Source: Acetobacteraceae bacterium (GTDB lineage: Bacteria; Pseudomonadota; Alphaproteobacteria; Acetobacterales; Acetobacteraceae). From it: a stretch of 60,654 nt of DNA. The first letter of the stretch is position 1. Each line of letters starts with the position of its first letter. Positions 42,394 to 52,500 of the stretch are shown piece by piece. The stretch spans positions 1 through 60,654 of the forward strand of contig JANWJK010000340.1 in assembly GCA_025452005.1 (NCBI GenBank), given 5' to 3'. The notes below the pieces were generated by a model. The model was not told the origin of the DNA. It saw only the letters and a program-made list of their open reading frames with translations, and did not search any database. The position numbers and the translations under genes are program-made.

Positions 42394-45300
42394 CTACGCA
42401 GCAACTCCGCGCGCGTGCAGTCGGCGCAGCGCGCGGTCGACCCATTGCGCCGTCAGCTTTTCCTGCGCGCCATTCTGCGCCAGCCGCTCGTGCAGTGCGG
42501 GGAAATCCACCCGGTCCAACGCCTGGTCCTGATTGAAGCAGGAGAACACCACCGTCCGCTCGCCGGTCGCCGGATCGACCTGCGACTGAAGGCACTGGGC
42601 GCAGACTTCCTTCATCATGCATTGCATGGGCGAGTTGATCGAGCCGATCGCCGTGTGGCCAGGCTTCAGGGACGGTGCGAGGATGCCGTGCCGTGCCGCG
42701 CCGACCGCCTGCATCATACGATCGGAGCCGATGACGATCATGTGGTCGGCCTCGGGGAGGCCGACTTCGGCCCCATACGCCACCATCCCCTGCACGATAT
42801 TGCCGACGAAGCTGCGATCCTGCGGCCGCGTCGGCGCAAAACCGGGCACCTCGTCGCAACACCACACGATGACATCGGCGGCACGTTCGATCTCCGCCAC
42901 CTTGTAGCGATCACGCATCTGCTTGTAGCCGGCGAAGTAGATCACCCGTGACCCCGCCGCCCGCAGCGCCGCGCCGATCGAGAACAGCACTGCATTGCCC
43001 AGCCCCCCGCCGACCAGGGCGACCGTCGCGTTGGGGTGGATCTCGGTCGGCGTCCCGGTCGGACCCATCAGCACCACCGGCTCGCCGGGCTTCAGCAGCG
43101 CGCAAACGTCCGAACTGCCACCCATCTCCAGCACGATGACCGATACAAGGCCGCGCTCGGGATCGGTCCAGGCGCCCGTCATCGCCAGGCCTTCCATCGC
43201 CAGCACGGTACTCGCGGCACCTGCTTCCGCGATGCGCGGCGCCAGCATCTCGTAGTTCTGCAGCCGGTAGAACTGACCCGGCTGGAATGCGCGCGCCTGT
43301 GCAGGCGCGTGCACCACCACTTCCACGATGTTTGATGTCAGCCGGTGCACCGCATGCACGCGCGGCACCAGTTCCCGCCGGCAGGCTGCGATCAGCTCGG
43401 CCCCGCTGACCTCGGTCGCCTGGCGTGCGGCGAGCGCTTGCGACACGACGGGATAGCCCAGCTTGGCGCCTCCCATCGCCTTCACGACATTGCCGAAGAA
43501 ACTCGGATGCAGGTCGCCGAAGAAGCTGATGAAGCGGCCGTTGTCGGCGCGATGCATCAGGACGTGCGTGGTATCGGGCTTGGCGAGGCCGCGCACGACG
43601 GCCACGGGCGCACCGGTCGCATCCACTGCCTGGAAGTAGCGGCCGTCGAGCTGGATACGACCGTCTTCGCGCGCCAACACGGTGTTGGGCTGGGTGCCCG
43701 CGGCGACCAGGATCGCGCGCGCTGCCAGCACGGTCTCCGTCCCATCGGCACGCGACATGCGCAGGCCGGCAGCGTGGCCGAACCCGTCCACCTCCACTGC
43801 ACGCGGCGTCAGACCTTCAGCGAAACGCACCGCCTCCTCGAGCGCCTTGGCGACTTCCTCGTGGTTCAGCGTGTAGGACGGGCTGTCGATCAGCCGACGG
43901 CGATAGGCGATCGTGACCCCGCCCCATGTGTCGAGCAATTGCGCCAGTCGAGGTGCCCTGCCCTCGCCGGCTGCCGCCTCGCGCTCGGCCGCGATCGCTG
44001 CGGCATGCGCCAGAAACTCATCGGCGATCCCGGCTTCTTCCGCATTCCAGCCGGCGCGTACCGAAGCCTCGCCGCGTTCCGCCACCAATGTGCGATAGCG
44101 TGCGGAAAACTTCGCCACCTGGCGGACGTAATAGGCCATGCTCTCGGTCGCGGTATCGATCGCCGTGAGGCCGCCGCCGATCACCACCACCGGCAGGCGC
44201 AATTGCAGATTGGCGATCGAGGACAGCTTCGCCGCGCCGGTAAGTTGCAGCGCCATCAGGAAATCCGACGCCGCCCGTACGCCGCGCGCAAGGCCGTTCG
44301 GAATGTCGAGGACGGTCGGCTTGCCCGCCCCCATGCACAGCGCGATGTGGTCGAAGCCCATCGCCCAGGCATCGTCCATGCCGAGAGTGGCGTTGCCGCC
44401 GAAGCGGATGCCGCCGAAATGCGCGAACTGCGATCGGCGCTCCAGCAGCAGGCGCACCAGCTTCAGGTAGTTCTTGTTCCACCGCACGGTGATGCCGTAC
44501 TCGGCCACGCCGCCAAACCCGGCCATCACCCTGTCGTCGAGGTTCTCGAACAACCGCTCCACGTCGCGCACGGGCGCGCACGGATCGCAGCCCAGCGGCT
44601 CGATCTTCAGGCCGTCGATCGCCACCACGGTGTGGCCGTCGTTCATCAGGTGATGCGCCAGCGTGAAGCCGGCAGGACCCAGACCCACGATCAGGACCTT
44701 GCGCCCGCTGTCCGGACGCGGCAGCGGGCGGCGGATGTCGAGCGGATTCCACCGCGTCAGCAGCGCATAGATTTCGAAACCCCACGGCAGGTCGAGAACG
44801 TCCTTCAGCACGCGGGTCTCGGCCTGCGGAATGTCGACCGGATCCTGCCGCTGGTAGATGCAGGCCTTCATGCAGTCGTTGCAGATGCGGTGGCCGGTCG
44901 CCGCCATCATCGGGTTGTCGATGGCGATGATGGCGAAGGCGCCGATCGCGCTGCCTTGCGCGCGCAGCGTGTGCATCTCGCTGATCTTCTCATCGAGCGG
45001 GCAGCCAGCCAGCGTCACGCCGAACGGCGACTTCTGGAACTGGCCCGTCTTGCGATCCTTCAGGCCGTGGCGGCAGGAATCCTTGCCCTGCGTGTGACAC
45101 CAGATGCAATAATTGATCTGGTCCAGCGCCTGCTGCGCGTTCATCCCGGCATCGGTCAATGCGAAGCCGTCGCGCGCGCGCCAATGACGCTCCGACAGGC
45201 GCAGCATCGTGACGCCGTCGCGCTCGATGGTTTCAACCGGAACCAGATGATTGTAGTCCAGCCGGTGCGGCACGCGGAACAGGGTGTTGCCGGGATGCGC

Positions 45301-45831
45301 TGCGCGGCCCGCCTCGGTCAGCGTTGCCCAGGCGGCATATCGCAACGCTACATCCAGTGCCGCCGCGTCGCCCGCCGCCTCCCACTCCGCGACATGATCG
45401 GCAAAGGCACGTTCGGACACGGTCTCGCCGAACCGCGTCGCCAGATCGGCGCGCAGCGCGGCGCCATCGAAGCCCGCCGGATCGGGGTACTTCTTCACCG
45501 CCTGGCGCTGGACGAACAGCCGCTTGCACGCGTGGATCGGATCGAGCGCATGGGTCGCGTGCGCCAGTGCCAGCGTCTCCGCCTCGATGCCGAACAGCGC
45601 CGCGACGAAAGCATCGAGATGCGGCGCGAGCGCCACCACCAGCTCACTCTCGTCCGGGCCGGTGACCGCATCCGGAGCCGCTCGCGCCGCCAGCAGACGC
45701 GGGTATAGCGCGGCATCTTCCCCCGCGATGCGGTCGAGGAACAGCCGATCCAGCCGCACCAGGCCGTCGCGCGTCGCGAGGTCGGCGAAGCTGAAGCCCA
45801 GGATCGCAGGGTCGGCGAGCACGGCGTCCAT
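42394..45831 (-). CDS. Large GltD-PyrK fusion FAD/Fe-S oxidoreductase (Nfn/Sud-like)
   Basis: The protein has 1145 residues. An N-terminal part (about 1-235) has no domain I recognise. A GltD-like Fe-S region follows with CIWCHTQGKDSCRHG (near 242) and HRICNDCMKACIYQ. Then an FAD domain (VLIVGLGPAGFTLAHHL, near 382) and an NAD(P) domain (VVVIGGGLTAIDTATE, near 552). The last third resembles PyrK/ferredoxin-NADP reductase: FQPGQFYRLQNYE (near 852), GGGLGNAVLFSIG (near 942) and CMMKEVCAQCLQ (near 1073), a PyrK-type 2Fe-2S site. This is the content of NfnL plus NfnS in one chain. It follows a MarR gene by 7 bases. The reaction is unproven. Confidence 0.8.
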   Translation of the reverse strand: MDAVLADPAILGFSFADLATRDGLVRLDRLFLDRIAGEDAALYPRLLAARAAPDAVTGPDESELVVALAPHLDAFVAALFGIEAETLALAHATHALDPIHACKRLFVQRQAVKKYPDPAGFDGAALRADLATRFGETVSERAFADHVAEWEAAGDAAALDVALRYAAWATLTEAGRAAHPGNTLFRVPHRLDYNHLVPVETIERDGVTMLRLSERHWRARDGFALTDAGMNAQQALDQINYCIWCHTQGKDSCRHGLKDRKTGQFQKSPFGVTLAGCPLDEKISEMHTLRAQGSAIGAFAIIAIDNPMMAATGHRICNDCMKACIYQRQDPVDIPQAETRVLKDVLDLPWGFEIYALLTRWNPLDIRRPLPRPDSGRKVLIVGLGPAGFTLAHHLMNDGHTVVAIDGLKIEPLGCDPCAPVRDVERLFENLDDRVMAGFGGVAEYGITVRWNKNYLKLVRLLLERRSQFAHFGGIRFGGNATLGMDDAWAMGFDHIALCMGAGKPTVLDIPNGLARGVRAASDFLMALQLTGAAKLSSIANLQLRLPVVVIGGGLTAIDTATESMAYYVRQVAKFSARYRTLVAERGEASVRAGWNAEEAGIADEFLAHAAAIAAEREAAAGEGRAPRLAQLLDTWGGVTIAYRRRLIDSPSYTLNHEEVAKALEEAVRFAEGLTPRAVEVDGFGHAAGLRMSRADGTETVLAARAILVAAGTQPNTVLAREDGRIQLDGRYFQAVDATGAPVAVVRGLAKPDTTHVLMHRADNGRFISFFGDLHPSFFGNVVKAMGGAKLGYPVVSQALAARQATEVSGAELIAACRRELVPRVHAVHRLTSNIVEVVVHAPAQARAFQPGQFYRLQNYEMLAPRIAEAGAASTVLAMEGLAMTGAWTDPERGLVSVIVLEMGGSSDVCALLKPGEPVVLMGPTGTPTEIHPNATVALVGGGLGNAVLFSIGAALRAAGSRVIYFAGYKQMRDRYKVAEIERAADVIVWCCDEVPGFAPTRPQDRSFVGNIVQGMVAYGAEVGLPEADHMIVIGSDRMMQAVGAARHGILAPSLKPGHTAIGSINSPMQCMMKEVCAQCLQSQVDPATGERTVVFSCFNQDQALDRVDFPALHERLAQNGAQEKLTAQWVDRALRRLHARGVAA

Positions 45832-45838
45832 CACGGCA

Positions 45839-46276
45839 TCAGCCCATCTTGCGCAACAGGGCGAGCACCTGCGCCCGCTCCTCGGGACACAGGGGTGCCA
45901 GCGCCGCGTCATGTGCCCGCTGCGCGCATGCCACGACACGGCTGATCAGCGCAACGCCGGCCTCGGTCGGCTCCAGCACCGCGGTCCGCCGATCCATCAG
46001 GTCGCGGCCACGGCGGATCAGACCACGCCCGATCAGCCGCCGCACGACGCCCTGGATGGTCGCCGGGTCCATCGCCGCCAGCCGTCCCAGGTGGTTCTGC
46101 GTGATCCGCCCCAACTGCACCGTCTTCAACAGGGCGGTGAACTGGGTCGGCGTAAGCTCGGCACGCGCCATACCCGCGGTGAACAGCGCGACGTGCCGCT
46201 GATGCGCCCGCCGCAGCAGGAAGCCGACGTGATCTTCCACGGTGAAGTCAGCGAGGGTCTCGGTCGCACTGCTCAT
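45839..46276 (-). CDS. MarR family transcriptional regulator
   Basis: The 145-residue winged-helix protein has TPTQFTALLKTV, then LGRLAAMDPATIQGVVRRL (recognition helix region) and RRTAVLEPTEAGVALI (wing and following helix), all typical of MarR. An ATG two codons earlier (46282) is equally possible; no clear ribosome-binding site decides. It is 7 bases upstream of the large flavoprotein gene and probably controls it and itself, responding to a small phenolic or redox ligand by family analogy. Confidence 0.87.
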   Translation of the reverse strand: MSSATETLADFTVEDHVGFLLRRAHQRHVALFTAGMARAELTPTQFTALLKTVQLGRITQNHLGRLAAMDPATIQGVVRRLIGRGLIRRGRDLMDRRTAVLEPTEAGVALISRVVACAQRAHDAALAPLCPEERAQVLALLRKMG

Positions 46277-46311
46277 TTGCATGCGAATGATCGGTATCCC
46301 GGCGCAGCGGG

Positions 46312-46929
46312 TCAAGGCGCCGATGCGGGATGGCTGACCTGCTTGCCGCCGCCGGCGAGGGGGACCGTCACCCGGATGCGCACCGTTCGGCCTCCCAACA
46401 GCGGCATCGCCGTCATGCCCCAATCGGCGCGCGCCAGCCGGCCCTCCGCCGCGACCCGCTCCCCACTCCAGTCGATCGACAGAGCGAACGGCCGGGTGAC
46501 GCCGTGCATGGCGAGCATTCCCTCGAGGTCGCCCTGTGCCCGGCAATTCCCGGCATAGGAGAGGATCGGAAAACTGGCGGCATCCATGAAATCCGGTCCG
46601 ACCACAGTGCCGCGCACCGACGGATCGTCGCTGACGAGGCTGGCGACCTGAACGCGAAGTTCCACCCGGCACGACGCCCTGTCGTCGGGATCGTAGGTGA
46701 GCCAGCCCTCGAAGCGGTCGAAGCGGGCGTCGATCGGCAACAGGCCGAGCCCGTAGGCCCGGAACCAGACTTCGCTGTCCGGCGGGCCGAGCGGAATCCG
46801 GCGCGGCGCGGCCTCGGCGGAGCACGCGATGCCTGCGAACAGCAGTGCAGCAAGGGTGAGCGCGGCACGCACGACCGCCACATGGGTACTCGAGGCGATC
46901 CGGCGAGGGGCCGTTACCATTGCCTTCAT
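46312..46929 (-). CDS. YceI family secreted lipid-binding-like protein
   Basis: The protein has a signal peptide (about residues 1-35, ending CSAEA) followed by a YceI-type beta-barrel: ARFDRFEGWLTYDP, VVGPDFMDAASFPILSY and the RPFALSIDW strand. YceI proteins bind polyisoprenoids in a lipocalin-like barrel in the periplasm. Several in-frame ATGs cluster at 46920-46947; 46929 is chosen, with GAGG just upstream, but the choice does not affect the mature protein. The gene diverges from comM, with the two 5' ends overlapping or touching. Confidence 0.82.
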   Translation of the reverse strand: MKAMVTAPRRIASSTHVAVVRAALTLAALLFAGIACSAEAAPRRIPLGPPDSEVWFRAYGLGLLPIDARFDRFEGWLTYDPDDRASCRVELRVQVASLVSDDPSVRGTVVGPDFMDAASFPILSYAGNCRAQGDLEGMLAMHGVTRPFALSIDWSGERVAAEGRLARADWGMTAMPLLGGRTVRIRVTVPLAGGGKQVSHPASAP

Positions 46930-48506
46930 CATCCTCGGGTAAGTCATGGCTCTCCAGCCCCATTTCAGGCCATCGCGCCCTGACCGCGCCGCTCTCCGCC
47001 GCCACGATCGCCCGGGTGCGCACCTTCGCCTTCTCCGGCATCGAGGCGGTGCCGGTGGAAGTGCAGGTGCAGATCTCCGGGGGGACGCCGGCGCTGCTGC
47101 TGGTCGGCCTGCCGGACAAGGCGGTGGGCGAGGCACGCGAGCGGATGCGCGCCGCGCTCGCCGCCATCGGCCTCGCCCTGCCGCCGCGACGGGTGCTGAT
47201 CAATCTGGCGCCGGCGGACCTGCTGAAGGAAGGCAGCCATTTCGACCTGCCCATCACGCTGGCCGTGCTGGCGGCAATGGAGGTGGTGCCACGTGAGGAC
47301 CTGTACGGCTACGCCGCCCTTGGCGAACCGTCGCTCGATGGCACTCTGAATGCGGTCGCCGGCGTACTGCCTGCGGCGATCGGTGCCTCGACGCTGGATC
47401 TGGGGCTGATCTGCCCGGCGAGCCAGGGGGGCGAGGCGGCGTGGGCCGGGCGGATCGAGGTGCTGGCGGCCGCCGACCTGCTCTCGCTGATCAACCATTT
47501 CCGCGGCACCCAGGTGCTGACGCCGCCGGAGACGGCCGGTATCGCCGAAGCGGCGCGCGCGCCCGACCTGGCCGATGTGAAGGGCATGGAAATCGCCAAG
47601 CGCTCGGTCGAGATCGCCGCCGCCGGAGGACACAACCTGTTGATGATCGGCCCGCCCGGGTCAGGCAAATCGATGCTGGCAGCGCGGCTGCCCGGCCTGC
47701 TGCCCGATCTGCCGCCCAAGGAGGCGCTGGAGGTCAGCATGATCCACAGCGTCGCCGGCATGCTCGACGGCGGCCGGCTGCTGATGCGACCACCGTTCCG
47801 CGAGCCGCACCACTCCGCTTCGCAGGCGGCGCTGACCGGCGGTGGGCAGCGCGCGAGGCCCGGCGAGATCAGCCTGGCACATCGCGGCGTGCTGTTCCTC
47901 GACGAGTTGCCGGAATTCCCCAAGCAGACCCTGGAGTCGCTGCGCCAGCCGATGGAGACCGGTCGCACCACGGTGGCGCGCGCCGCGGCCCACATCACCT
48001 ATCCGGCGCGCTTCCAGTTGGTGGCTGCGATGAACCCGTGCCGGTGCGGCTATCTTTGTGATGCGTCCCGCGAGTGCGGACGGGCACCGCGCTGCGCGGA
48101 GGACTACCAGAACCGGATCAGCGGCCCGGTGCTGGACCGCATCGACCTGACCGTGGAGGTGCAGCCGGCATCGGCGGCTGAACTGGCGCGGGCGCCGGCC
48201 GGCGAGCCCAGTGCGGCGGTGGCGGCGCGGGTGGCACGAGCGCGGGCCGCACAGCGGGCGCGTCACGGCGATGATGGACCGGCCAGCAACGCCGAAGCCG
48301 ACAGCCGCGACGTCGAGATGGCACCCGAGGCCCACACGCTGGCGGAACAGGCGATGGAGAAGCTGCGGCTGTCGCCACGGGGATACACGCGGGTGCTGCG
48401 GGTAGGCCGCACGATCGCGGACCTGGCCGGAGCGAAGGTGGTGCAGCGGACGCATGTGGCGGAGGCGCTGGCGTTTCGCCATCGGATGCCGGGACGGAAA
48501 TATTGA
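46920..48506 (+). CDS. comM: ComM/YifB-family Mg-chelatase-like AAA ATPase
   Basis: The protein of about 500 residues has an N-terminal Lon-protease-like domain (FSGIEAVPVEVQVQISGG, then DLPITLAVLAAM), an AAA+ domain with Walker A GPPGSGKS (near residue 244) and Walker B GVLFLDELPEF, a MNPCRCGYLCD zinc-like loop, and a C-terminal Mg-chelatase-type domain. ComM promotes branch migration during natural transformation. The start is unclear: the frame opens with TTG at 46920, about 30 residues longer than relatives that usually begin just before the RVRTFAFSG stretch, and no ATG is in frame between. The yraN gene converges 12 bases downstream. Confidence 0.92.
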   Translation: MPSSSSGKSWLSSPISGHRALTAPLSAATIARVRTFAFSGIEAVPVEVQVQISGGTPALLLVGLPDKAVGEARERMRAALAAIGLALPPRRVLINLAPADLLKEGSHFDLPITLAVLAAMEVVPREDLYGYAALGEPSLDGTLNAVAGVLPAAIGASTLDLGLICPASQGGEAAWAGRIEVLAAADLLSLINHFRGTQVLTPPETAGIAEAARAPDLADVKGMEIAKRSVEIAAAGGHNLLMIGPPGSGKSMLAARLPGLLPDLPPKEALEVSMIHSVAGMLDGGRLLMRPPFREPHHSASQAALTGGGQRARPGEISLAHRGVLFLDELPEFPKQTLESLRQPMETGRTTVARAAAHITYPARFQLVAAMNPCRCGYLCDASRECGRAPRCAEDYQNRISGPVLDRIDLTVEVQPASAAELARAPAGEPSAAVAARVARARAAQRARHGDDGPASNAEADSRDVEMAPEAHTLAEQAMEKLRLSPRGYTRVLRVGRTIADLAGAKVVQRTHVAEALAFRHRMPGRKY

Positions 48507-48518
48507 GCCTGTGGCCGG

Positions 48519-48890
48519 CTAATTCTCGAGCCGGAACGCATCGGCAATCCGCCGCACCGTACCGGATGCGTCGACCACCATGAGATCGAAGCGCATGCCG
48601 GGCCGCGACCATTCCGGATGCTGAGCCAGCAGGATCTCCGCGGCCGCCAGCAATCGGGCACGCTGGCGGGCGCCGAGTGCCAACGCAGCCTCGGCCAGTG
48701 TCCGCCGGGCCTTCACCTCGACGACAGCGAGCAGGTCCGCCGTTACCGCCACGACATCGATCTCGCCCGCCTCGGTGCGCAGCCGCCGGCCGAGTATGGT
48801 CCAGCCATCTCGCACCAGGACGGCGCACACGGCGGCCTCGGCACTCAGACCGCGCGCATGGCAGCGACGTTTCCGGTGGTTCGGTGACAT
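48519..48890 (-). CDS. yraN: YraN/UPF0102 family nuclease-like protein
   Basis: The 123-residue protein has the YraN pattern: an N-terminal GLSAEAAVCAVLVRDG, then RTEAGEIDVVAVTADLL and VVEVKAR. The E-x-D and E-V-K residues form a restriction-endonuclease-like (PD-ExK) site. YraN is widely conserved near rRNA methylase or lipoprotein genes; its cellular role is unsettled. It is convergent with comM (12 bases) and divergent from the type VI module (148 bases). Confidence 0.88.
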   Translation of the reverse strand: MSPNHRKRRCHARGLSAEAAVCAVLVRDGWTILGRRLRTEAGEIDVVAVTADLLAVVEVKARRTLAEAALALGARQRARLLAAAEILLAQHPEWSRPGMRFDLMVVDASGTVRRIADAFRLEN

Positions 48891-49038
48891 GAGGCGGAGG
48901 CTCCGGCCACACGGCTAATTTACCGTGAACGGCGAACACACCGACAATTTTCGCCGGCTTCTCCCCGACGCCAATTCCTGTCGCCATCGCCGCCCGATTG
49001 CCGTATCGCTCGATCGTTGTGGCGGAAGGAGATGAGGG

Positions 49039-49428
49039 ATGCCCAATCAGGTGGTCAATGGCGCCATGCTGACTTGTTCGTTCGGAATGGCTCCTTCGGC
49101 GCTCACGGTGCTGCCGGTCAATCGCGTGCAGACCGAACATCAGCCCGCAGCGACCATCCAGGACCACGTGCCCAATGTGAACATCATGCCGTTCGGCATG
49201 TGCACCACCCCCACCAATCCGCAGGTCGCCGCGGCGACCACGGCAGCCCTGGGTGTTCTGACGCCGCAGCCATGCATCCCGGCGACCACCACACCCTGGG
49301 TGCCCGGCGCGGTGACCGTGCAGATCGGCAATCAGCCCGCGCTCGACAACACCTCGAAGTGCATGTGCATGTGGCTGGGCGTGATCACCGTCACCAGCCC
49401 GGGCGAAGTCAGCGAACAGATTCCCTGA
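49039..49428 (+). CDS. DUF4280 PAAR-like tip protein
   Basis: The 129-residue protein of the DUF4280 (PAAR-like) family caps the VgrG spike in type VI secretion. The N-terminal NGAMLTCSFGMAPSAL and C-terminal PWVPGAVTVQIGNQPALDN followed by SKCMCMW are signatures, with conserved cysteines for metal binding. A GGAAGGAG ribosome-binding site precedes the ATG. It is 134 bases upstream of vgrG and diverges from yraN. No other type VI genes are visible, so this is an orphan cargo module that needs a secretion apparatus elsewhere in the genome. Confidence 0.9.
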   Translation: MPNQVVNGAMLTCSFGMAPSALTVLPVNRVQTEHQPAATIQDHVPNVNIMPFGMCTTPTNPQVAAATTAALGVLTPQPCIPATTTPWVPGAVTVQIGNQPALDNTSKCMCMWLGVITVTSPGEVSEQIP

Positions 49429-49562
49429 GAAATTGCCCGACCATGGCCGACGTGACCGGGCCGACTGGCCTCATCACGCGATCGTGCCACGTTGTGTGAA
49501 CAACTCTCCCGCCAGTTTCCACTCGAAGGTCTTCGACCAGCGGAAACGCTACAGGATGCAAG

Positions 49563-52500
49563 ATGGCTGACAGCGTACAGGCTAAGGCAAGGATCCAGAT
49601 CGATACCGATCTCGACCGCGATGTACTGCTGGCGACAGGCATCATCGGACAGGAAACCATCTCGCGGCCTTACGTCTACAATCTGACGCTGATCTCCAAG
49701 AAGTTCGACATTCACCCTGAGCAGATGCTCGCCACGAAGGTCGGCATCCGGGTGAGGAAGGAGAAGGAGGGCGAGTATCGCGGCCTGAACGGCTTTGTCC
49801 TGAGTTTCGCGGGGGGCGAGCTGCACGCCAAGCGGCGCGAGTACCGCACCTATACGATGCGGGTGGCACCGTGGCTGACGCTGCTGGACCACGGCGCCGA
49901 GTTCCGCATATTCCAGGACAAGAACGTGCTGCAGATCATCGATACGGTGCTGCAGGATGCGATATCCGGCCTGCACCAAGGCGACGGAACCACGTTCGGC
50001 GCAAGTCCCAGCCTGTATTATTCGCTGCGCGCGCACCCGGGCGGCAGGTATCCCACGCTGGAATACTGCGTTCAGTACAATGAGACCGACTTCAATTTCA
50101 TATCGCGCCTGATGGAGAAGCACGGGATCCACTATTTCTTTCAGCAGACCGACACGAACCACAAGATGATCATGGTCGATGGGCCTCCCTACGCCGCGGC
50201 CGAGGAGTCACCGATCAGTTTCCACCGCTCGAACGCAAGTCGCGGCACGGTAAGGCGGTGGACGCATAGTTACGAGCCGCAGATGCGCCGGTGGACGACC
50301 CGCGACCGCGACTATCGGCTGAATCCGGCGATCATTCAGCGCCAGGATGAAACCATGGATCCCGCGCTGAGCTCGGGGGCGGATCACTTCGAGTTTCCGG
50401 GCGGTTTCGCCGTGCTCAAGGATCCTGGGGCGGAGAGCGACTATGCGTCCACTCTCGCGACGAACCGCATGCAGGAGCAGGAGAGCCGGTTCGAAGTGTT
50501 CAACGGCAACAGCGTGCGTGCGAGTTTCGCGGCGGGAACGCGGATCAGGATCATCGGTGTTCCCGAGCAGAAGCAGGAAGAGCGAATCACGTTCGAGGAG
50601 GGCAAGGACTATCTGATAACCTCGGTGACCTTTTCGGCCACCGAACTGGGCTACACGGACGACAAGGCGGGTGACGTCGTCGCCAAGCTGATCAGCGATG
50701 CGGCGATCGCCGGTGCGTTGCGTGGTCTCGACCGGTTCGACGACGCGCAGAAGAACAATATGCCTGACGTCAACAAGGTGTTCAATTCGCTGCCGGCGAT
50801 GCCGAACGTCATGGCGGCGTTCGGCGTGGGCTTTCTTGGGCCGTGGCTGTCGCTGCTGCTCGACTGGGCAGCGCCGGTCCTGGCCGACATACCGGTACTT
50901 TCCGTCCTGGCGCCCAAGGTGCCGAAGCCCCCGCCCTATTCCAACACGTTCTCCTGCGTGCCGATCGAAGAAGGCCGCCAGTACCGTTCGCCAAGCGTGT
51001 CGGCAAAGCCGCGCGTACCGGGCCCGCAGTCTGCCATGGTCTATGGTCCCACAGACGAGGACGTCTGGACCGATGAGCTCGGACGGGTCCTGGTGAAGTT
51101 CGACTGGGATCGGACGCAGAAGGGTCAGGACGGCGCGACGACATCGTGCTGGCTGCGGGTCGTGCAGGGATGGGCCGGACCCAAGTGGGGAATGCAGTTC
51201 CTGCCGCGCGTTGGCGAGGAGGTGCTGGTCGACTTCATCGGCGGCGATCCGGATCGGCCCATCGTTGTGGGTCGCGTCTACAACGCGGTACACAAGCCAC
51301 CGTTCGAGCTCAAGAAGTATCGCCTGCAAAGCGGCATCAAGACACGTTCTGTCCCCTTGGGCGAGAAGGAGAAGGACAGGTTCAACATGCTGCGGTTCGA
51401 CGATACCCACGGCAGCGAGCAGGTGCTGGTCCGTTCACAGCGTCGGCTGGACATCCGCGCCTTCGGCTCGACCTACGAGACCACCAGCGGCAACCGGAAC
51501 GCTGTCATCGGCTGGAAGGACCCCGACAGCGACAAGCAGGGCGGCGACTTCGACATCACGATCGGCAATGACTACCAGGTGCACGTCAATGGCGGTCGCT
51601 ACGAGCGCGTGGAGAAGCCGCGCAACCTGACCGTCGTCGGGCAGTCCGTCTCGGATCTCGAGTCGGATGACGCGCTTATGGTCAAAGGCACCGCGAACAT
51701 CAACGCGGCAAAGATCATCCTGGAAGCGAAGCAGAAGATCAGCCTGAAGGTTGGCGGCAACGCCATCGTGATCGACCCGTCCGGCGTGACGATCATCGGC
51801 ACGATAGTGAAGATCAATTCGGGTGGCGCAGGCGAGGAGACCAGCAACCCGTCAATCGAGGATCCGGAAGACGCCGCAGCCTCCGACACCGGCGAACCGG
51901 GCTGGCTCGAGAAGCACAAGGGTGGCCCTGGCGGTGGCCGCAAGCGGCGGCAGCTCAATTCGCAGCACTACATCGCGCCACCGCGTCCCGGCGAGCCGGC
52001 AGCGGTCACCAGGATACGAAACATGCTCAATCAGACGCCGACCGGGCGCAACGCGATGTACGTCTATGACCGCGATAACGTTCAGCCGGTGATCGGCGCG
52101 CCGGGCGTCGGGATGTCCTATCATCCGGACAGCAACACGGTGACGGTCGATCCCGCCTCGCAGACACCAGGCTCGAGCTTCGTGCATGAAATGAACCATG
52201 CGGACGCGCGGAACAGCGGCACGCAACCCAATATCAACACGGCGTCACGGGCTGACTATGTGAATGGCATGGTTGCCGAAGAAGCGCATGGCGAGTCACT
52301 CGGTGAACAGGCACACAACGAGCTTGCGGCGGCAGGAACGCCTGAGGCTGGGAACCGCAATCCGTTCACGGGTCCGGTTTACGACACGGCCTCGCAGAAC
52401 GGGGCGAACGCCTATCGGGCGGCGCATCCCGACGCGTCGCAGAACGAGGTCGACGAGGCTGGTCGGCAGGCCGGCGAGCAGGCGGTGCTGAACTCCTTCC

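Noticed and set aside
43345-45708. Long plus-strand open frame of 787 codons opposite the large flavoprotein
   Set aside because: It is an antisense shadow typical of GC-rich DNA; the minus-strand protein has clear FAD, NAD and Fe-S motifs throughout, and the plus-strand translation has no recognisable motif.
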